NCBI GenBank assembly: GCA_038106185.1
Contig: JAYODE010000003.1
Coordinates: forward strand, 1-64,000
Direction of reading: 5' to 3'
Length of the DNA stretch: 64,000 nt
Origin: UBA4582 sp038106185
Lineage (GTDB): Bacteria; Pseudomonadota; Gammaproteobacteria; Pseudomonadales; Azotimanducaceae
Position 1 is the stretch's first letter; every line of letters starts with the position of its first letter. Positions 35,229 through 44,199 of this stretch are shown here, piece by piece. The position numbers and the translations under genes are program-made. The notes beneath the pieces are model-generated. The model did no database searches. It was not told the DNA's origin and worked only from the letters and a program-made list of their open reading frames with translations.

Positions 35229-35720
35229 TCAGCCATCAGTTCCAGGATTGCGGCCACGGGAGGCCAGGTGGAATAACCAGAAGGCCGCTGGTAGCGGCTG
35301 GTCGGCAAGGCTCGAACCTGCTCGCTCGACCCTGCGCTTCCAGGCTCGCTGTATGGCTATCGGATCTTGCACCAGCGCTGCCCGTACGGGGTAGATCTTA
35401 TCGTGAATCTGAATGCGAGCCGTTCCATCTCGACGCAAGGCAGCGCCCCAGGAAGAAAATTCACAATCCCTGCAACCCACGAACAACTGTTTACCCACGG
35501 CCCAGCAGTCGACCATTAGCCGGTAGGGTTCTGCCGGCTGGACCTCAAGGGCACACCGATCAACCCCCTCCACAAACCGAAAGTCCGTTATCTTGGTCGG
35601 GACTTCAACACCATCCAGCTGGACAAAGCTAAAAGGACCACAGGCGCTGACGCTCAACAAAATGACTATACCGGTCAGCGGCCGCTTCAGCTGCATAAAC
35701 CAACAAATCAACCTCCGCAT
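35229..35720 (-). CDS. Small lipoprotein, unknown function
   Basis: This 163-residue protein has a basic start, a hydrophobic stretch TGIVILLSVSACG and a lipobox ending at Cys27, so it is probably anchored to a membrane. The rest is not recognised. Cys residues at CALE, DCWAV and GCRDCEF suggest disulfides in the periplasm. GAGGTG lies before the ATG. It sits behind the hydrolase gene on the same strand and stops 78 bases from that gene's start. Confidence 0.7.
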   Translation of the reverse strand: MRRLICWFMQLKRPLTGIVILLSVSACGPFSFVQLDGVEVPTKITDFRFVEGVDRCALEVQPAEPYRLMVDCWAVGKQLFVGCRDCEFSSWGAALRRDGTARIQIHDKIYPVRAALVQDPIAIQRAWKRRVERAGSSLADQPLPAAFWLFHLASRGRNPGTDG

Positions 35721-35938
35721 GGATCACACCTCATGGAATTTTCCTTCAATACAGCGCAGACAACGGCAAAGTGCAGCCAAGCTCAATCATCGCAGAATCC
35801 TTTTGCGAGAATGGTCATAGCACTGGTCTCGACGACCACCTGCACCATTTTTCCGGTCAGCGGTCGGCTCAATGCTGCTTTGGAATGGCAATCGATAAGT
35901 GCATGAATTAGCCTTTTTGGCAATCAGGCCAGGTAACC

Positions 35939-36679
35939 GTGCGAATGAATGGCACCACTTATGCAGTCCTGTTCAACGGCCATGTGATCGAAGGCTTCGC
36001 CCCAACGACGGTGCAATCCGAGCTCGCTCTGCTGCTGCGAATCGACGCGCAAAAAACAGCTGCGCTGTTCTCTGGCAAGCCCATCGTTATCAAACGAACA
36101 CCTGACAAGGCTGAGGCCATGCGCTACGGTCGCGCCCTGAAAAACATCGGCGCTGATGTCAGCATTAGAATTATCAAGACGGAGACGGCAGTGTCCAACT
36201 CCGCCGCCAGCGCGGCATCAGAGGATCGTTCACCCCAGTTCGCCGTGCCCGACTTTGGTTTGCGGCCCAACAGTGGGAATCTGTTTGATTCCGTTGACGC
36301 TGTCGTACCCGTGACGGTGGATATCAGCGGAATAAGTCTTGCCGCGCAGGATGATTCACCCTTGGCACCTCCTCGCGAGCCGGTATCCATGCAACCCGAC
36401 ATCAGCGCGCTGCGGGTCTTGGAAAATGATAGCTCGCCCTTGGCGCCACCGCTGGCTCCCAGCAAAAAAATAGCAGCGCCAGATTTTCATCTGGACGCTC
36501 TCGGCACCAACCTCAGCACCCGCAAAGTTCATGCACAACGAGCGCAACTGGATACCAGTCGTCTGTCCCTGGCACTGTCCGGTGACTATCTGCTCCACCC
36601 TCACGAACACCCACAGCCAACGCCTTTCAACCAACCCGATATCCGCCACCTCAGCCTGGATACGGATATCGATCGGTAA
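35939..36679 (+). CDS. Unknown protein with N-terminal domain and internal repeats
   Basis: This 246-residue protein starts at a GTG, or an ATG two codons on. Residues 1 to about 80 form a compact alpha/beta domain (YAVLFNGHVIEGF, then IDAQKTAALFSGKPIVIKRTPDKAEAMRYGRALKNIGA), a type seen at the start of several proteobacterial proteins that I cannot name. The rest is low in structure and repeats motifs of the form (V/P/L)D(I/T)SxxSL six times, including two copies of DISGISLAAQDDSPLAPP-like units. No membrane segment is seen. It is upstream of PAP2 and lptF, perhaps in one operon. Confidence 0.75.
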   Translation: MRMNGTTYAVLFNGHVIEGFAPTTVQSELALLLRIDAQKTAALFSGKPIVIKRTPDKAEAMRYGRALKNIGADVSIRIIKTETAVSNSAASAASEDRSPQFAVPDFGLRPNSGNLFDSVDAVVPVTVDISGISLAAQDDSPLAPPREPVSMQPDISALRVLENDSSPLAPPLAPSKKIAAPDFHLDALGTNLSTRKVHAQRAQLDTSRLSLALSGDYLLHPHEHPQPTPFNQPDIRHLSLDTDIDR

Positions 36680-36833
36680 TCAAATCTGTCACGCTCGGGC
36701 CCTGCACGGATCGCTGGACTTAACCCCAATCGCACGAGAGCAACGCCTTGAGCATTGCCGCAAGCTGTGCGCATTCCACTTGATAGGTTAGACTGCCGCC
36801 ACCCTAATTTGCTTTCAAGACCTCGACCTGGTG

Positions 36834-37541
36834 ATGAACGACTCGCGCCTAACTCAACTTTACGCACTGGCATGGCCCGCCGCTTGCGCGCTCTTTTTGC
36901 TGTTGCTGGTCGAAGCAACGCCCCTAGACCCCTGGATCAGCAGCTGGTTTTTTGACGCAGACAAGGGTGTCTTTACCTTGAATGACAACTTTCTCTTCAA
37001 ACAAGTGTTGCATGACTGGGCCAGAAATGGCGCCTATATCAGTGCTTTGCTGCTACTGATCGGCTTAGTCCTCAGCAAGACTGCCAACCAACCCGCCTGG
37101 CGCCGCCCGCTAACCTTCCTGTTTATCTCCATGCTCGTCAGCACGGGGAGCATCGCGCTCATCAAGTATTTCAGCAACATACATTGCCCGAATATGCTGT
37201 TGGAATATGGTGGGCAATTTCAGCGGGTGGAATTGTTTGACGCCAACCCATTCCACCAAAAACCCGGCAGATGCTGGCCCTCAGGGCACGCCTCGACGGG
37301 CTTTTGCTTTCTCGCTTTTTTCTATGCCGCGCGGGTTTACCGCCCTCGTTGGGCACTGCCCTGCCTGCTTGTTGCTATCGGTCTTGGCGCGCTCTACGGT
37401 GTTTCCCAGACGATCCGTGGTGTACACTTCTTTTCTCATGGCCTCTGGACCGGACTCATTATATGGGCGATCAATATTGTTCTTGCTGCCGGCTTGCTGC
37501 CACCAAAGCCCGAGGCCTCGGTCATGCGTGGTCCATCATGA
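36834..37541 (+). CDS. PAP2-family membrane phosphatase
   Basis: This 235-residue protein has about six membrane segments. The phosphatase signature is present as GRCWPSGHAS (motif 2) and RGVHFFSHGLW (motif 3); KYFSNIHCPN may be a diverged motif 1. Such enzymes remove phosphate from lipids such as phosphatidate, undecaprenyl diphosphate or lipid A. A GTG one codon earlier is an equal choice of start. It precedes lptF by 33 bases, which would fit a role in envelope lipid or LPS metabolism. Confidence 0.85.
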   Translation: MNDSRLTQLYALAWPAACALFLLLLVEATPLDPWISSWFFDADKGVFTLNDNFLFKQVLHDWARNGAYISALLLLIGLVLSKTANQPAWRRPLTFLFISMLVSTGSIALIKYFSNIHCPNMLLEYGGQFQRVELFDANPFHQKPGRCWPSGHASTGFCFLAFFYAARVYRPRWALPCLLVAIGLGALYGVSQTIRGVHFFSHGLWTGLIIWAINIVLAAGLLPPKPEASVMRGPS

Positions 37542-37574
37542 TAAGACATCCTTGATGACAGTCAGGCTCAATCG

Positions 37575-38642
37575 ATGATCCTATATCGTTACTTTGCTCG
37601 CGAGGTTTATGGCAGCCTGATCACTGTGGCCTTGTTGATCCTGGTGATTGCCGTTGCCTGGCGCTTCAATGGCTATCTTGCAGAGGCGGCCCGAGGCGAC
37701 ATTACCAAGGAGGTGCTGTTTCCGCTGATTTTCTTCAAACTGCCGGGGTTTCTGGAACTGGTATTGCCGGTGAGCTTCTTTCTGGCGTTGATGTTGACCT
37801 ACGGGCGGCTCTACACCGACAGTGAGATGGTGGTCTTATCCATGAGTGGCTTCAGCCCGGCCAGGCTCATCGGTATGACTCTGGTGCTGGCCTGCGGTGT
37901 CGCTGTGACGAGTGCAGTCCTGTCACTCTGGCTTAAGCCCATTTCCGAATCCAAGGTTGAAGCTTTATTTACGACCCAACAGACCATCACAGAATTTGCC
38001 ACGCTGGCACCCGGTCGCTTTCAGGCGCTTCGTTCTGGGAGTCGCGTGACCTACAGTGAGAACATTATCGACGACAATCTGTTGCAAGGTGTGTTTATCA
38101 GCGAACTGTCCGGTAGCGATCCCAGCAAGGCTATTATCACTGTTGCAGAACAGGGACGTTCCGTCGCCGACAAAACCGGAGCCAGGTTTTTAGTCCTGGA
38201 AAAAGGCGCCAGGCACAGAGGTACACTGGGCCAAAATGACTATCAGGTGATCGCATTCGAAGAATTTGGCCAACTGCTACCAGAAGGCAGTGTAGCTCAG
38301 TCGGAACGGCGCCGTTCCGCTTTAACCATGGGTGAATTGCTCGAAAATCTTGAAAACAATGCCTATGCGTCTGAGCTCCACTGGCGGCTGGGTATGATTA
38401 TTATCATCCCGATTATCGCGCTGATGGCTATCCCCTTGAGCAGAACCAATCCTCGAGAAGGACGACTCAATAGGCTTATTCCCGGCCTGATTGTCTGCCT
38501 GATCTATATCATGAGCCTGGCTGCGGCCCGCTCTGGCCTTGAAAATGGCGCTATTCCTCGCGTCTTTGGTCTCTGGTGGGTACATGGTGTTGCGCTCGCG
38601 TTTGTCGCCAGTCTTTACCGCTGGCAGCACCTCAAACGCTGA
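37575..38642 (+). CDS. lptF: LPS export ABC transporter permease LptF
   Basis: LptF is one of the two permease subunits that, with LptB, pull LPS from the inner membrane to the LptA bridge. The 355-residue length, six membrane helices, N-terminal MILYRYFAREVYGS and PVSFFLALMLTYGRLYTDSEMVVLSMSGFSP fit LptF, as does the periplasmic jellyroll between helices 3 and 4. LptG usually follows in the same operon, but here the next gene is on the other strand, so lptG must lie elsewhere. The gene follows a PAP2 gene on the same strand. Confidence 0.93.
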   Translation: MILYRYFAREVYGSLITVALLILVIAVAWRFNGYLAEAARGDITKEVLFPLIFFKLPGFLELVLPVSFFLALMLTYGRLYTDSEMVVLSMSGFSPARLIGMTLVLACGVAVTSAVLSLWLKPISESKVEALFTTQQTITEFATLAPGRFQALRSGSRVTYSENIIDDNLLQGVFISELSGSDPSKAIITVAEQGRSVADKTGARFLVLEKGARHRGTLGQNDYQVIAFEEFGQLLPEGSVAQSERRRSALTMGELLENLENNAYASELHWRLGMIIIIPIIALMAIPLSRTNPREGRLNRLIPGLIVCLIYIMSLAAARSGLENGAIPRVFGLWWVHGVALAFVASLYRWQHLKR

Positions 38643-38647
38643 CCGGG

Positions 38648-40405
38648 TCACAAGGTCTTCTTCATCTCCACCGACAGCAGCATGCTACGGTCACCGTTTC
38701 TCGATTTAAGTGGGAATGCCAAATCCAAGTGTATGACCTGCCCCCTATCCGACTTGCTGGGTAGCAGTCGCAGCCCCAGCCCCACATCCGCCTGCCAGTT
38801 ATCGTTGGCACTCTTTTGACCGCGAAACCAAGCCCGCCCGACATCAACGAATGCTGCGTAGCCGATATAAAATAAATCAAAAGGTTCGTATTGGGTAAAC
38901 ACCCGCTCTTCCGCTGACAACAAAAACACGGTATCGCCGGATTGGTAGTTGCTTTCATAGCCTCGCAAACCCTTATCGCCGCCCAGAGTCAGCTCAGACT
39001 GGCTTAAAGAGTTTTTCAGCAAGAACAGCTCCGCACCCACAACCAGACTGCGATTTTTGGTCTGCCCGCGGTGAAACTTCAGGCGCAAATTCAGCTCGCC
39101 ATCTTCAACCGCCTGCTCTTTAACACGCCAAAGGCCACGCCAGTCAAGACTAGACTGCAGCAGCATCTCGTTCCCCGCCAGCCAGGTATCCGTCCAGGCG
39201 CCTTGCAGAATGATCCTCTGACCCTCTGCCGAGTAACCCAATCGAACCCGCAAGTCACGCCCCAGGTGTATGTCTTCAGAACGCCTGATCTGATTGATGT
39301 TGAAGCCAATTTTGTAGCGGTCCTGAACCTGCCGGTACTCAATAAACGGATAGGTGAGAGAGAGATCTCCTGGCACCTGGGCCGGAGCCATTTCGTTTGA
39401 TAAGGTCCCGTAGGCCTTCTTTTCAGATTGAGCGCCAAACACATATCGACTGACCTGTCCGCCCACCAGCCCTTCGGAGAAACCCCAAGTTACGCCAATC
39501 AGCGTCTCCTGCACCTGCACCCCACTCGCTTTGATGGCGTCGACATAGCGATACTGAGCAAATTTCGAGTCAGCAGCACTAAAGCCCCAGCTTCGCCGCG
39601 CGTCGAGTGCGTAGAACGGCAGTCCAACGTCAAACACACGATCATATCCGTCAGAGTTCTTCTCAACATGAGCGCCAATATTGACTCGCTTGCCCTGAAA
39701 ATTCGGGTCATTGTAATGCAGTTGCAACTTGTTTCGGTCCGGGTCTTGTTTGAACCTCAGGTTGATGCTCTTACCCGTACCGAGGAAGTTGGAGTCACGA
39801 AAACCCAAATGCCCCGAGGTCTCGCCGCCACTGGACTTAAAGGAGATATCCGGTGCCAGGGTCCATACTTCACGGGTCACGACTTCAAGATCGACGCTAT
39901 CCTGACAATCTCTTACCACTCGGATTTCCGCATCACCTATATAGCTCTCATTGCGCAACAGCCGCTCGGACTCGTCCAACTGACGCTCATTGACGGGATC
40001 ACCCGTTGAGAACAACAGCAGCCTTTCGATCACTCTGGGTCGAGTGAAGGTGTGCACCGAATTGATCCAGCGATAGAGCCAATAGCTTTCGTGGGTAGCT
40101 GTCGTATCGAAAATCGGTAGCGTATTGATATAGATTTTCCTGACTATTTTTTCCTGGCCCTTGGGAATATGATCTTTATCGTCTCCCCAGCGCTGCAGGC
40201 CGGCCGTAAAATCGAAATTGGGCAGCGCCGGAGCGTAACCCAGGGCCAGATTGTGGTCTTGCTGGGGGTCGCCCTCAGCGCAGTCACCGCTACTGCCAAA
40301 TGTCGAGCACGCCAGGAGCAGCAAAACGGACCCCAAACCCCAGCGGTATTGCGGCCTCGTCGCATTACCTAATCGATTGCCGTCTGAGCAAGGCTCTCGA
40401 CTCAT
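38648..40405 (-). CDS. BamA/TamA (Omp85) family outer membrane protein
   Basis: This 585-residue protein has a signal peptide or lipobox-like start (GLGSVLLLLACS). At least one POTRA-like domain follows (VRKIYINTLPIFDTT, about residues 86-175), then a 16-strand barrel with the Omp85 signature GGDKGLRGYESN and the usual ending in a beta-strand, MLLSVEMKKTL. Omp85 proteins insert or translocate proteins in the outer membrane. The short POTRA part makes it TamA- or accessory-like rather than BamA. No clear ribosome site precedes the ATG, so the start may be further in. It converges on lptF. Confidence 0.82.
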   Translation of the reverse strand: MSREPCSDGNRLGNATRPQYRWGLGSVLLLLACSTFGSSGDCAEGDPQQDHNLALGYAPALPNFDFTAGLQRWGDDKDHIPKGQEKIVRKIYINTLPIFDTTATHESYWLYRWINSVHTFTRPRVIERLLLFSTGDPVNERQLDESERLLRNESYIGDAEIRVVRDCQDSVDLEVVTREVWTLAPDISFKSSGGETSGHLGFRDSNFLGTGKSINLRFKQDPDRNKLQLHYNDPNFQGKRVNIGAHVEKNSDGYDRVFDVGLPFYALDARRSWGFSAADSKFAQYRYVDAIKASGVQVQETLIGVTWGFSEGLVGGQVSRYVFGAQSEKKAYGTLSNEMAPAQVPGDLSLTYPFIEYRQVQDRYKIGFNINQIRRSEDIHLGRDLRVRLGYSAEGQRIILQGAWTDTWLAGNEMLLQSSLDWRGLWRVKEQAVEDGELNLRLKFHRGQTKNRSLVVGAELFLLKNSLSQSELTLGGDKGLRGYESNYQSGDTVFLLSAEERVFTQYEPFDLFYIGYAAFVDVGRAWFRGQKSANDNWQADVGLGLRLLPSKSDRGQVIHLDLAFPLKSRNGDRSMLLSVEMKKTL

Positions 40406-40440
40406 AGGCCGAGGCGCAAGGTTAGCAGAATTGAAAAAAC

Positions 40441-40509
40441 GTGACTCATATTCACATTCCGATTCTCATGCTGACTCTCATTCCGACTAGCATTCCGACT
40501 CGCATTCCA
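40441..40509. repeat. Imperfect ATTCCGACT-type tandem repeat
   Basis: About five imperfect units of a 10-12 base motif containing CATTCCGACT and TCTCATGCTGACT run through the region. The best copies have a 12-bp spacing. Confidence 0.75.
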
Positions 40510-40649
40510 AGATTGTCAGTAACTGCATGCGTAACCCTGCAGCACCGATACTGCAATCTTGGATTCAAACAGGCTCTCATTGCACTGATCAGCGTCAGCC
40601 ACAACACCTGGATTCAGTGGTAGTGACGATTACCGCCCGGTATTTATTC

Positions 40650-40757
40650 TGGAACTTGGCACCTGGAACTTGGCACCTGGAACTTAAAACTTGGAACTTA
40701 AAACATGGAACTTAAAACATAGAACTTAAAACATAGAACTTAAAACATAGAACTTAC
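40650..40757. repeat. 14-bp tandem repeat, about eight copies that drift in sequence
   Basis: The unit is 14 bases and starts as GGAACTTGGCACCT (two copies), then changes to GGAACTTAAAACAT-like and finally AGAACTTAAAACAT units, ending in AGAACTTA. The steady change along the array is the pattern expected from duplication followed by point mutation. Confidence 0.95.
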
Positions 40758-41043
40758 ACTCGCGACGCTCGCTTTGAGGGGCGCGGGCAGTGGCGTCAAT
40801 GAGTCTGCGGGTTTGAACACTTCATCGCAGACTAATTCAAAGCAGCGCAATGCATGACGCTGCGATTCACCCTATATCAACGACGGAGAATCCCGGCGTT
40901 GAACCGCACGACATTGGTGAGGGACTTGTCTAACGCAACGGCTATGCTGGGTGTGACTTGCATGTTCAGTAGATCAAGCTAAGCTCCACTAGAAACCCAA
41001 GGAACACGCACTTTTTTGCCAACTTGACGCCAGGAGACCCCTA

Positions 41044-42962
41044 GTGACCATTTCGCGGCCAGAATACCCAAGACCACAGCTGCAACGCACCGATTGGCTT
41101 AACCTCAATGGCGAATGGCACTTTGATACGGACCCAAATAACGTCGGTCTTGCAGAGAAGTGGTACCAATCTCACGACTACTCGGCCAGAATCCAGGTGC
41201 CCTTCACCATGAATTCAACTGCCTCTGGCGTGTCCCACCTGGCGCCCTGCGATAGAGTCTGGTACGCGCGAGAATTCAGGGTGCCAACAGACTGGCGTAC
41301 TCAACAATTACTGCTCCACCTGGGCGCGTGCGATCATCGCACCAGCGTCTATATCAATGGCGAGTTGGCCGGCGCGCATATCGGCGGCTACTCTCCTTTT
41401 TATTTTGACATAGCCCACTTGATCAAGCCGGGTGTCAATACAGTGACCCTGCGCGTCCTGGACAGTCCGAGTTGGACTCAGCCTCGCGGCAAGCAGGCCG
41501 GCACAACCCGCTGGCCCATAGACTATGACCCCATCATAGGTCCCTGGCAGACTATCTGGCTCGAGCCTGTCGAATCACTGCACGCCAGCCGCATCTGGAC
41601 AACCTACTCCCTCGCTAACCGTTTGCTCAGCGTCAACATCAGCCTGTCGCAGATGGCGTCAGGCAGCCTGGAATTCACTCTGTCGGACAACGGCGTCATC
41701 ATCGCCAGGCACGAGGCAACCTTTGCCGACCGGCCTGAAGTAAAGTTTGACCTGCAGCTTCAGGATCCGGCGCTATGGAGCCCTGAGTCGCCCTTCCTGT
41801 ACGACCTGCAACTGACGATTAAAGACGCTGCTGGCAACAGGGTCGACCACTGCAACAGCTACACGGGATTGCGCGAGATCTCGATTCAGAACCGTGAACT
41901 GCGACTGAACGGCGCGCGACTATATCTACGTGGCGTCCTTGATCAGGGTTACTTTCCAAATGGTTGGTATACAGCAGAGCATGATACTGACTTGAGACGG
42001 GATGTTGAGCTGACACTGGCCATGGGGTTCAACTGCGCCCGTAAACATCAAAAAGCCGAGGATCCCCGTTACCTTTACTGGGCCGACAAACTGGGTCTTC
42101 TCGTCTGGGCTGAAATGCCATCGGGAAGGATATTTTCAACAGAACTGATCGAGACCCTGAGCGCCGAGTGGACCCAGTTAGTGCAGCGCGACCGAGGTCA
42201 CCCCAGCGTCATCACCTGGGTGCCTTTCAATGAATCCTGGGGCGTCTGGCACCAGGCTGAACGGCCTGCGCAACGGGCATTTGTCGATGCCATCACCCGA
42301 CTGACCCAGGCACTGGATCCGTCAAGACCGGTCGTCGGCAACGACGGCTGGGAATATTCAAGCGGCGACCTGTGGACGCTGCATCTCTATGAAACCGCGA
42401 CGGAGAGCATTGCCGAGCGGCTGGCCGGGCTGTTACAAAACCCATCCCTGGAGGTGGTCGACCGCCGGGTTGGCGTTCTACCTGATGCTGACGTCAGTCG
42501 ACTACCTGTGTTATTGACAGAATGTGGCGGCATTGGCTTTAGCCATAAAGTCGTCGCGAATCACTTTGCCTACGGCGACCTGCCAGCGGATGAGGCTGCA
42601 CTTCGCGCTCGGTTTCAAACAATAGCCAATGAGATACATCAGGCTCAGGGACTGTCGGGTTTTGTTTGGACCCAACTCACAGATGTTCAACAGGAAATCA
42701 ACGGTGTGCTTCACTTTGACCGAACCCCCAAGTTACCTTTGACAGATGTCAGACTGATTATGCTCGGCATAGGTCCAGTTGGAGCGGACGAATTGGTCAA
42801 CTCCNNNNNNNNNNNNNNNNNNNNNNNNNNNNNNNNNNNNNNNNNNNNNNNNNNNNNNNNNNNNNNNNNNNNNNNNNNNNNNNNNNNNNNNNNNNNNNNN
42901 NNNNCAGACTGATTATGCTCGGCATAGGTCCAGTTGGAGCGGACGAATTGGTCAACTCCTAG
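41044..42962 (+). CDS. Glycoside hydrolase family 2 protein
   Basis: A GTG start with AGGAG eight bases upstream gives 587 residues. The N-terminal jellyroll domain (NLNGEWHFDTD) is followed by an Ig-like domain and a TIM barrel. The catalytic acid/base is Glu397 in WVPFNESWG and the nucleophile is Glu493 in LLTECGGIGF. GH2 enzymes include beta-galactosidases, beta-mannosidases and beta-glucuronidases; I cannot choose. No signal peptide is seen. A false 100-N gap (42805-42904) interrupts the record; the flanking 55-base sequence is identical, and closing it puts a TAG (42960-42962) directly after Ser587. Confidence 0.9.
42805..42904. other. Scaffold gap of 100 N with identical 55-bp flanks
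   Basis: The 55 bases before the gap (42750-42804) are identical to the 55 bases after it (42905-42959). Two contigs that overlap by 55 bases were probably joined with filler, so the gap is likely false. Confidence 0.97.
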
Positions 42963-43010
42963 CAGTTGAGAGAGCAGTTGAGACAGTAGTTGAGACAGCC
43001 TTCAAGGAGG

Positions 43011-43298
43011 CTAGACACCCTTGATTCGAACAAGGTTGGCGACGGACGCAGCGAAGCGATGGGTCGCTAATTGCTGATAGGCTTGCGAATGATACCAGGC
43101 GTCCGCCTGTGCAGCTGACGGAAACTCGATCAATACGGTACGTGTATAGGGCCATTCACCCTCAAGTAAATCAGGACTTTCATCAACTGCCAGCAACTGT
43201 CCATCATACTGATTAAAGACCTCAATAAATCCCGCAGCGTAATTAGCGTATTCCGCACGATCGTGAATGTTTATCAGGGCGACGAGATAAACTGACAT
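43011..43298 (-). CDS. DUF1330 family protein
   Basis: This 95-residue protein matches the small ferredoxin-like DUF1330 family: MSVYLVALINIHDRAEYANYA, then LLEGEWPYTRTVLIEFPSAAQADAWYHSQAYQQL. AGGAG lies before the ATG. Family members are often dimeric and sit near catabolic genes, but their function is unknown. It lies upstream of the enoyl-CoA hydratase gene's 3' end on the same strand. Confidence 0.9.
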   Translation of the reverse strand: MSVYLVALINIHDRAEYANYAAGFIEVFNQYDGQLLAVDESPDLLEGEWPYTRTVLIEFPSAAQADAWYHSQAYQQLATHRFAASVANLVRIKGV

Positions 43299-43378
43299 GC
43301 TGTTCTCCTAAACATTTTACCGAAGCTGCTCCTCAAAGGACCGAGAAGCAACCCAGATCCAACTAAATTGAATTATTT

Positions 43379-44164
43379 TTACTCGCCGCGAAATTTCGCT
43401 GGTCTTTTTTGCTTAAAAGCCTCTCGACCTTCAGCATAATCAGCTGACAATCTTATCAGGGTGCGTCGTTCATTACCCAGATCGCGAGCCAATTGCTCGT
43501 CAGAGTTAATGGCATGCCACAGGGTCGCCTTTTGCGCCCGCAATGCCAGCGGCGCGCACTCGTTGACCAGGCGTCGAGCAAAGCTCAGTGCATCGAGTTG
43601 CGCTTGGCCTGCTTCGCTGACCCGCTCCAGCAGTCCAGCGGTTTTCGCCCACTCCGCGTCTTTGGCATCGCCTGGCGCCAGAAAACTAAATGCCTGGGTA
43701 TAACTCATGCGTCGCGCGAGCTTAAGGGGAATGTCGACCGGATTGACTCCGATTCTGACTTCGGAAATCATGAATTTGGTCGTATTGTCAGCAAATATTC
43801 TGTCGCAACTCAAAATCAAGTTGACGCCTTCGCCAACACAATATCCATGAACTGCAGCCAGGATCGGCTTGTCAGTGACCATTTCCTGGTCGAGTAGCAG
43901 ACCGCCTAACCCAGTGGTAATGCCACGACTGGCATTATCGTTCAGGGCATTAACATCAGCACCGACAGAAAACGCTTTGCTGCCTTCTGCTTGAATGATC
44001 GCGACCCAGGCCGCCGCATCATCACGAAACGCCAACAGGGCCTGATTGATTCCCTGATACATAGCGGCATCAAAAGCATTCAATCGCTGCGGTCGACTCA
44101 GAGTAATGAGCGCGACTCGGTCTTGAACGCTATAACTAACCCTGTCCTCAAATATCTGTGTCAT
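43379..44164 (-). CDS. Enoyl-CoA hydratase/isomerase (crotonase family)
   Basis: This 261-residue protein has the crotonase fold: LSRPQRLNAFDAAMYQ, then AEGSKAFSVGADVNAL and AAVHGYCVGEGVNLILSCDRIFA with the oxyanion-hole residues. The segment FMISEVRIGVNPVDIPLKLARRM holds the usual catalytic-Glu region, though the pattern differs from typical hydratases, so hydratase and isomerase both remain possible. AGGAGG lies upstream of the ATG. It follows a PaaK-like CoA ligase gene with a 35-base gap, so the two may act in one acid-degradation pathway. Confidence 0.9.
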   Translation of the reverse strand: MTQIFEDRVSYSVQDRVALITLSRPQRLNAFDAAMYQGINQALLAFRDDAAAWVAIIQAEGSKAFSVGADVNALNDNASRGITTGLGGLLLDQEMVTDKPILAAVHGYCVGEGVNLILSCDRIFADNTTKFMISEVRIGVNPVDIPLKLARRMSYTQAFSFLAPGDAKDAEWAKTAGLLERVSEAGQAQLDALSFARRLVNECAPLALRAQKATLWHAINSDEQLARDLGNERRTLIRLSADYAEGREAFKQKRPAKFRGE

Positions 44165-44199
44165 GTTCCTTTAGCCTCCTGTTTGCTGTCATTGCTGGC

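Larger units (their letters stand above)
40406..41043. other. Long intergenic region before the GH2 gene
   Basis: No convincing gene is seen in these 638 bases. It holds a 12-bp-type repeat (40441-40509) and a 14-bp tandem repeat (40650-40757). An AGGAG site for the downstream GTG start lies at the end. Confidence 0.6.

Noticed and set aside
35212..35394. 60-codon plus-strand frame opposite the small lipoprotein gene
   Set aside because: It is a shadow frame with Arg-rich low-complexity sequence and no support.
40650..40757. CRISPR-like array at the 14-bp repeat
   Set aside because: There are no unique spacers between units and no cas genes in the window.
42779..43024. A plus-strand frame through the 42805 N gap
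   Set aside because: It arises from the duplicated contig end and N translation.
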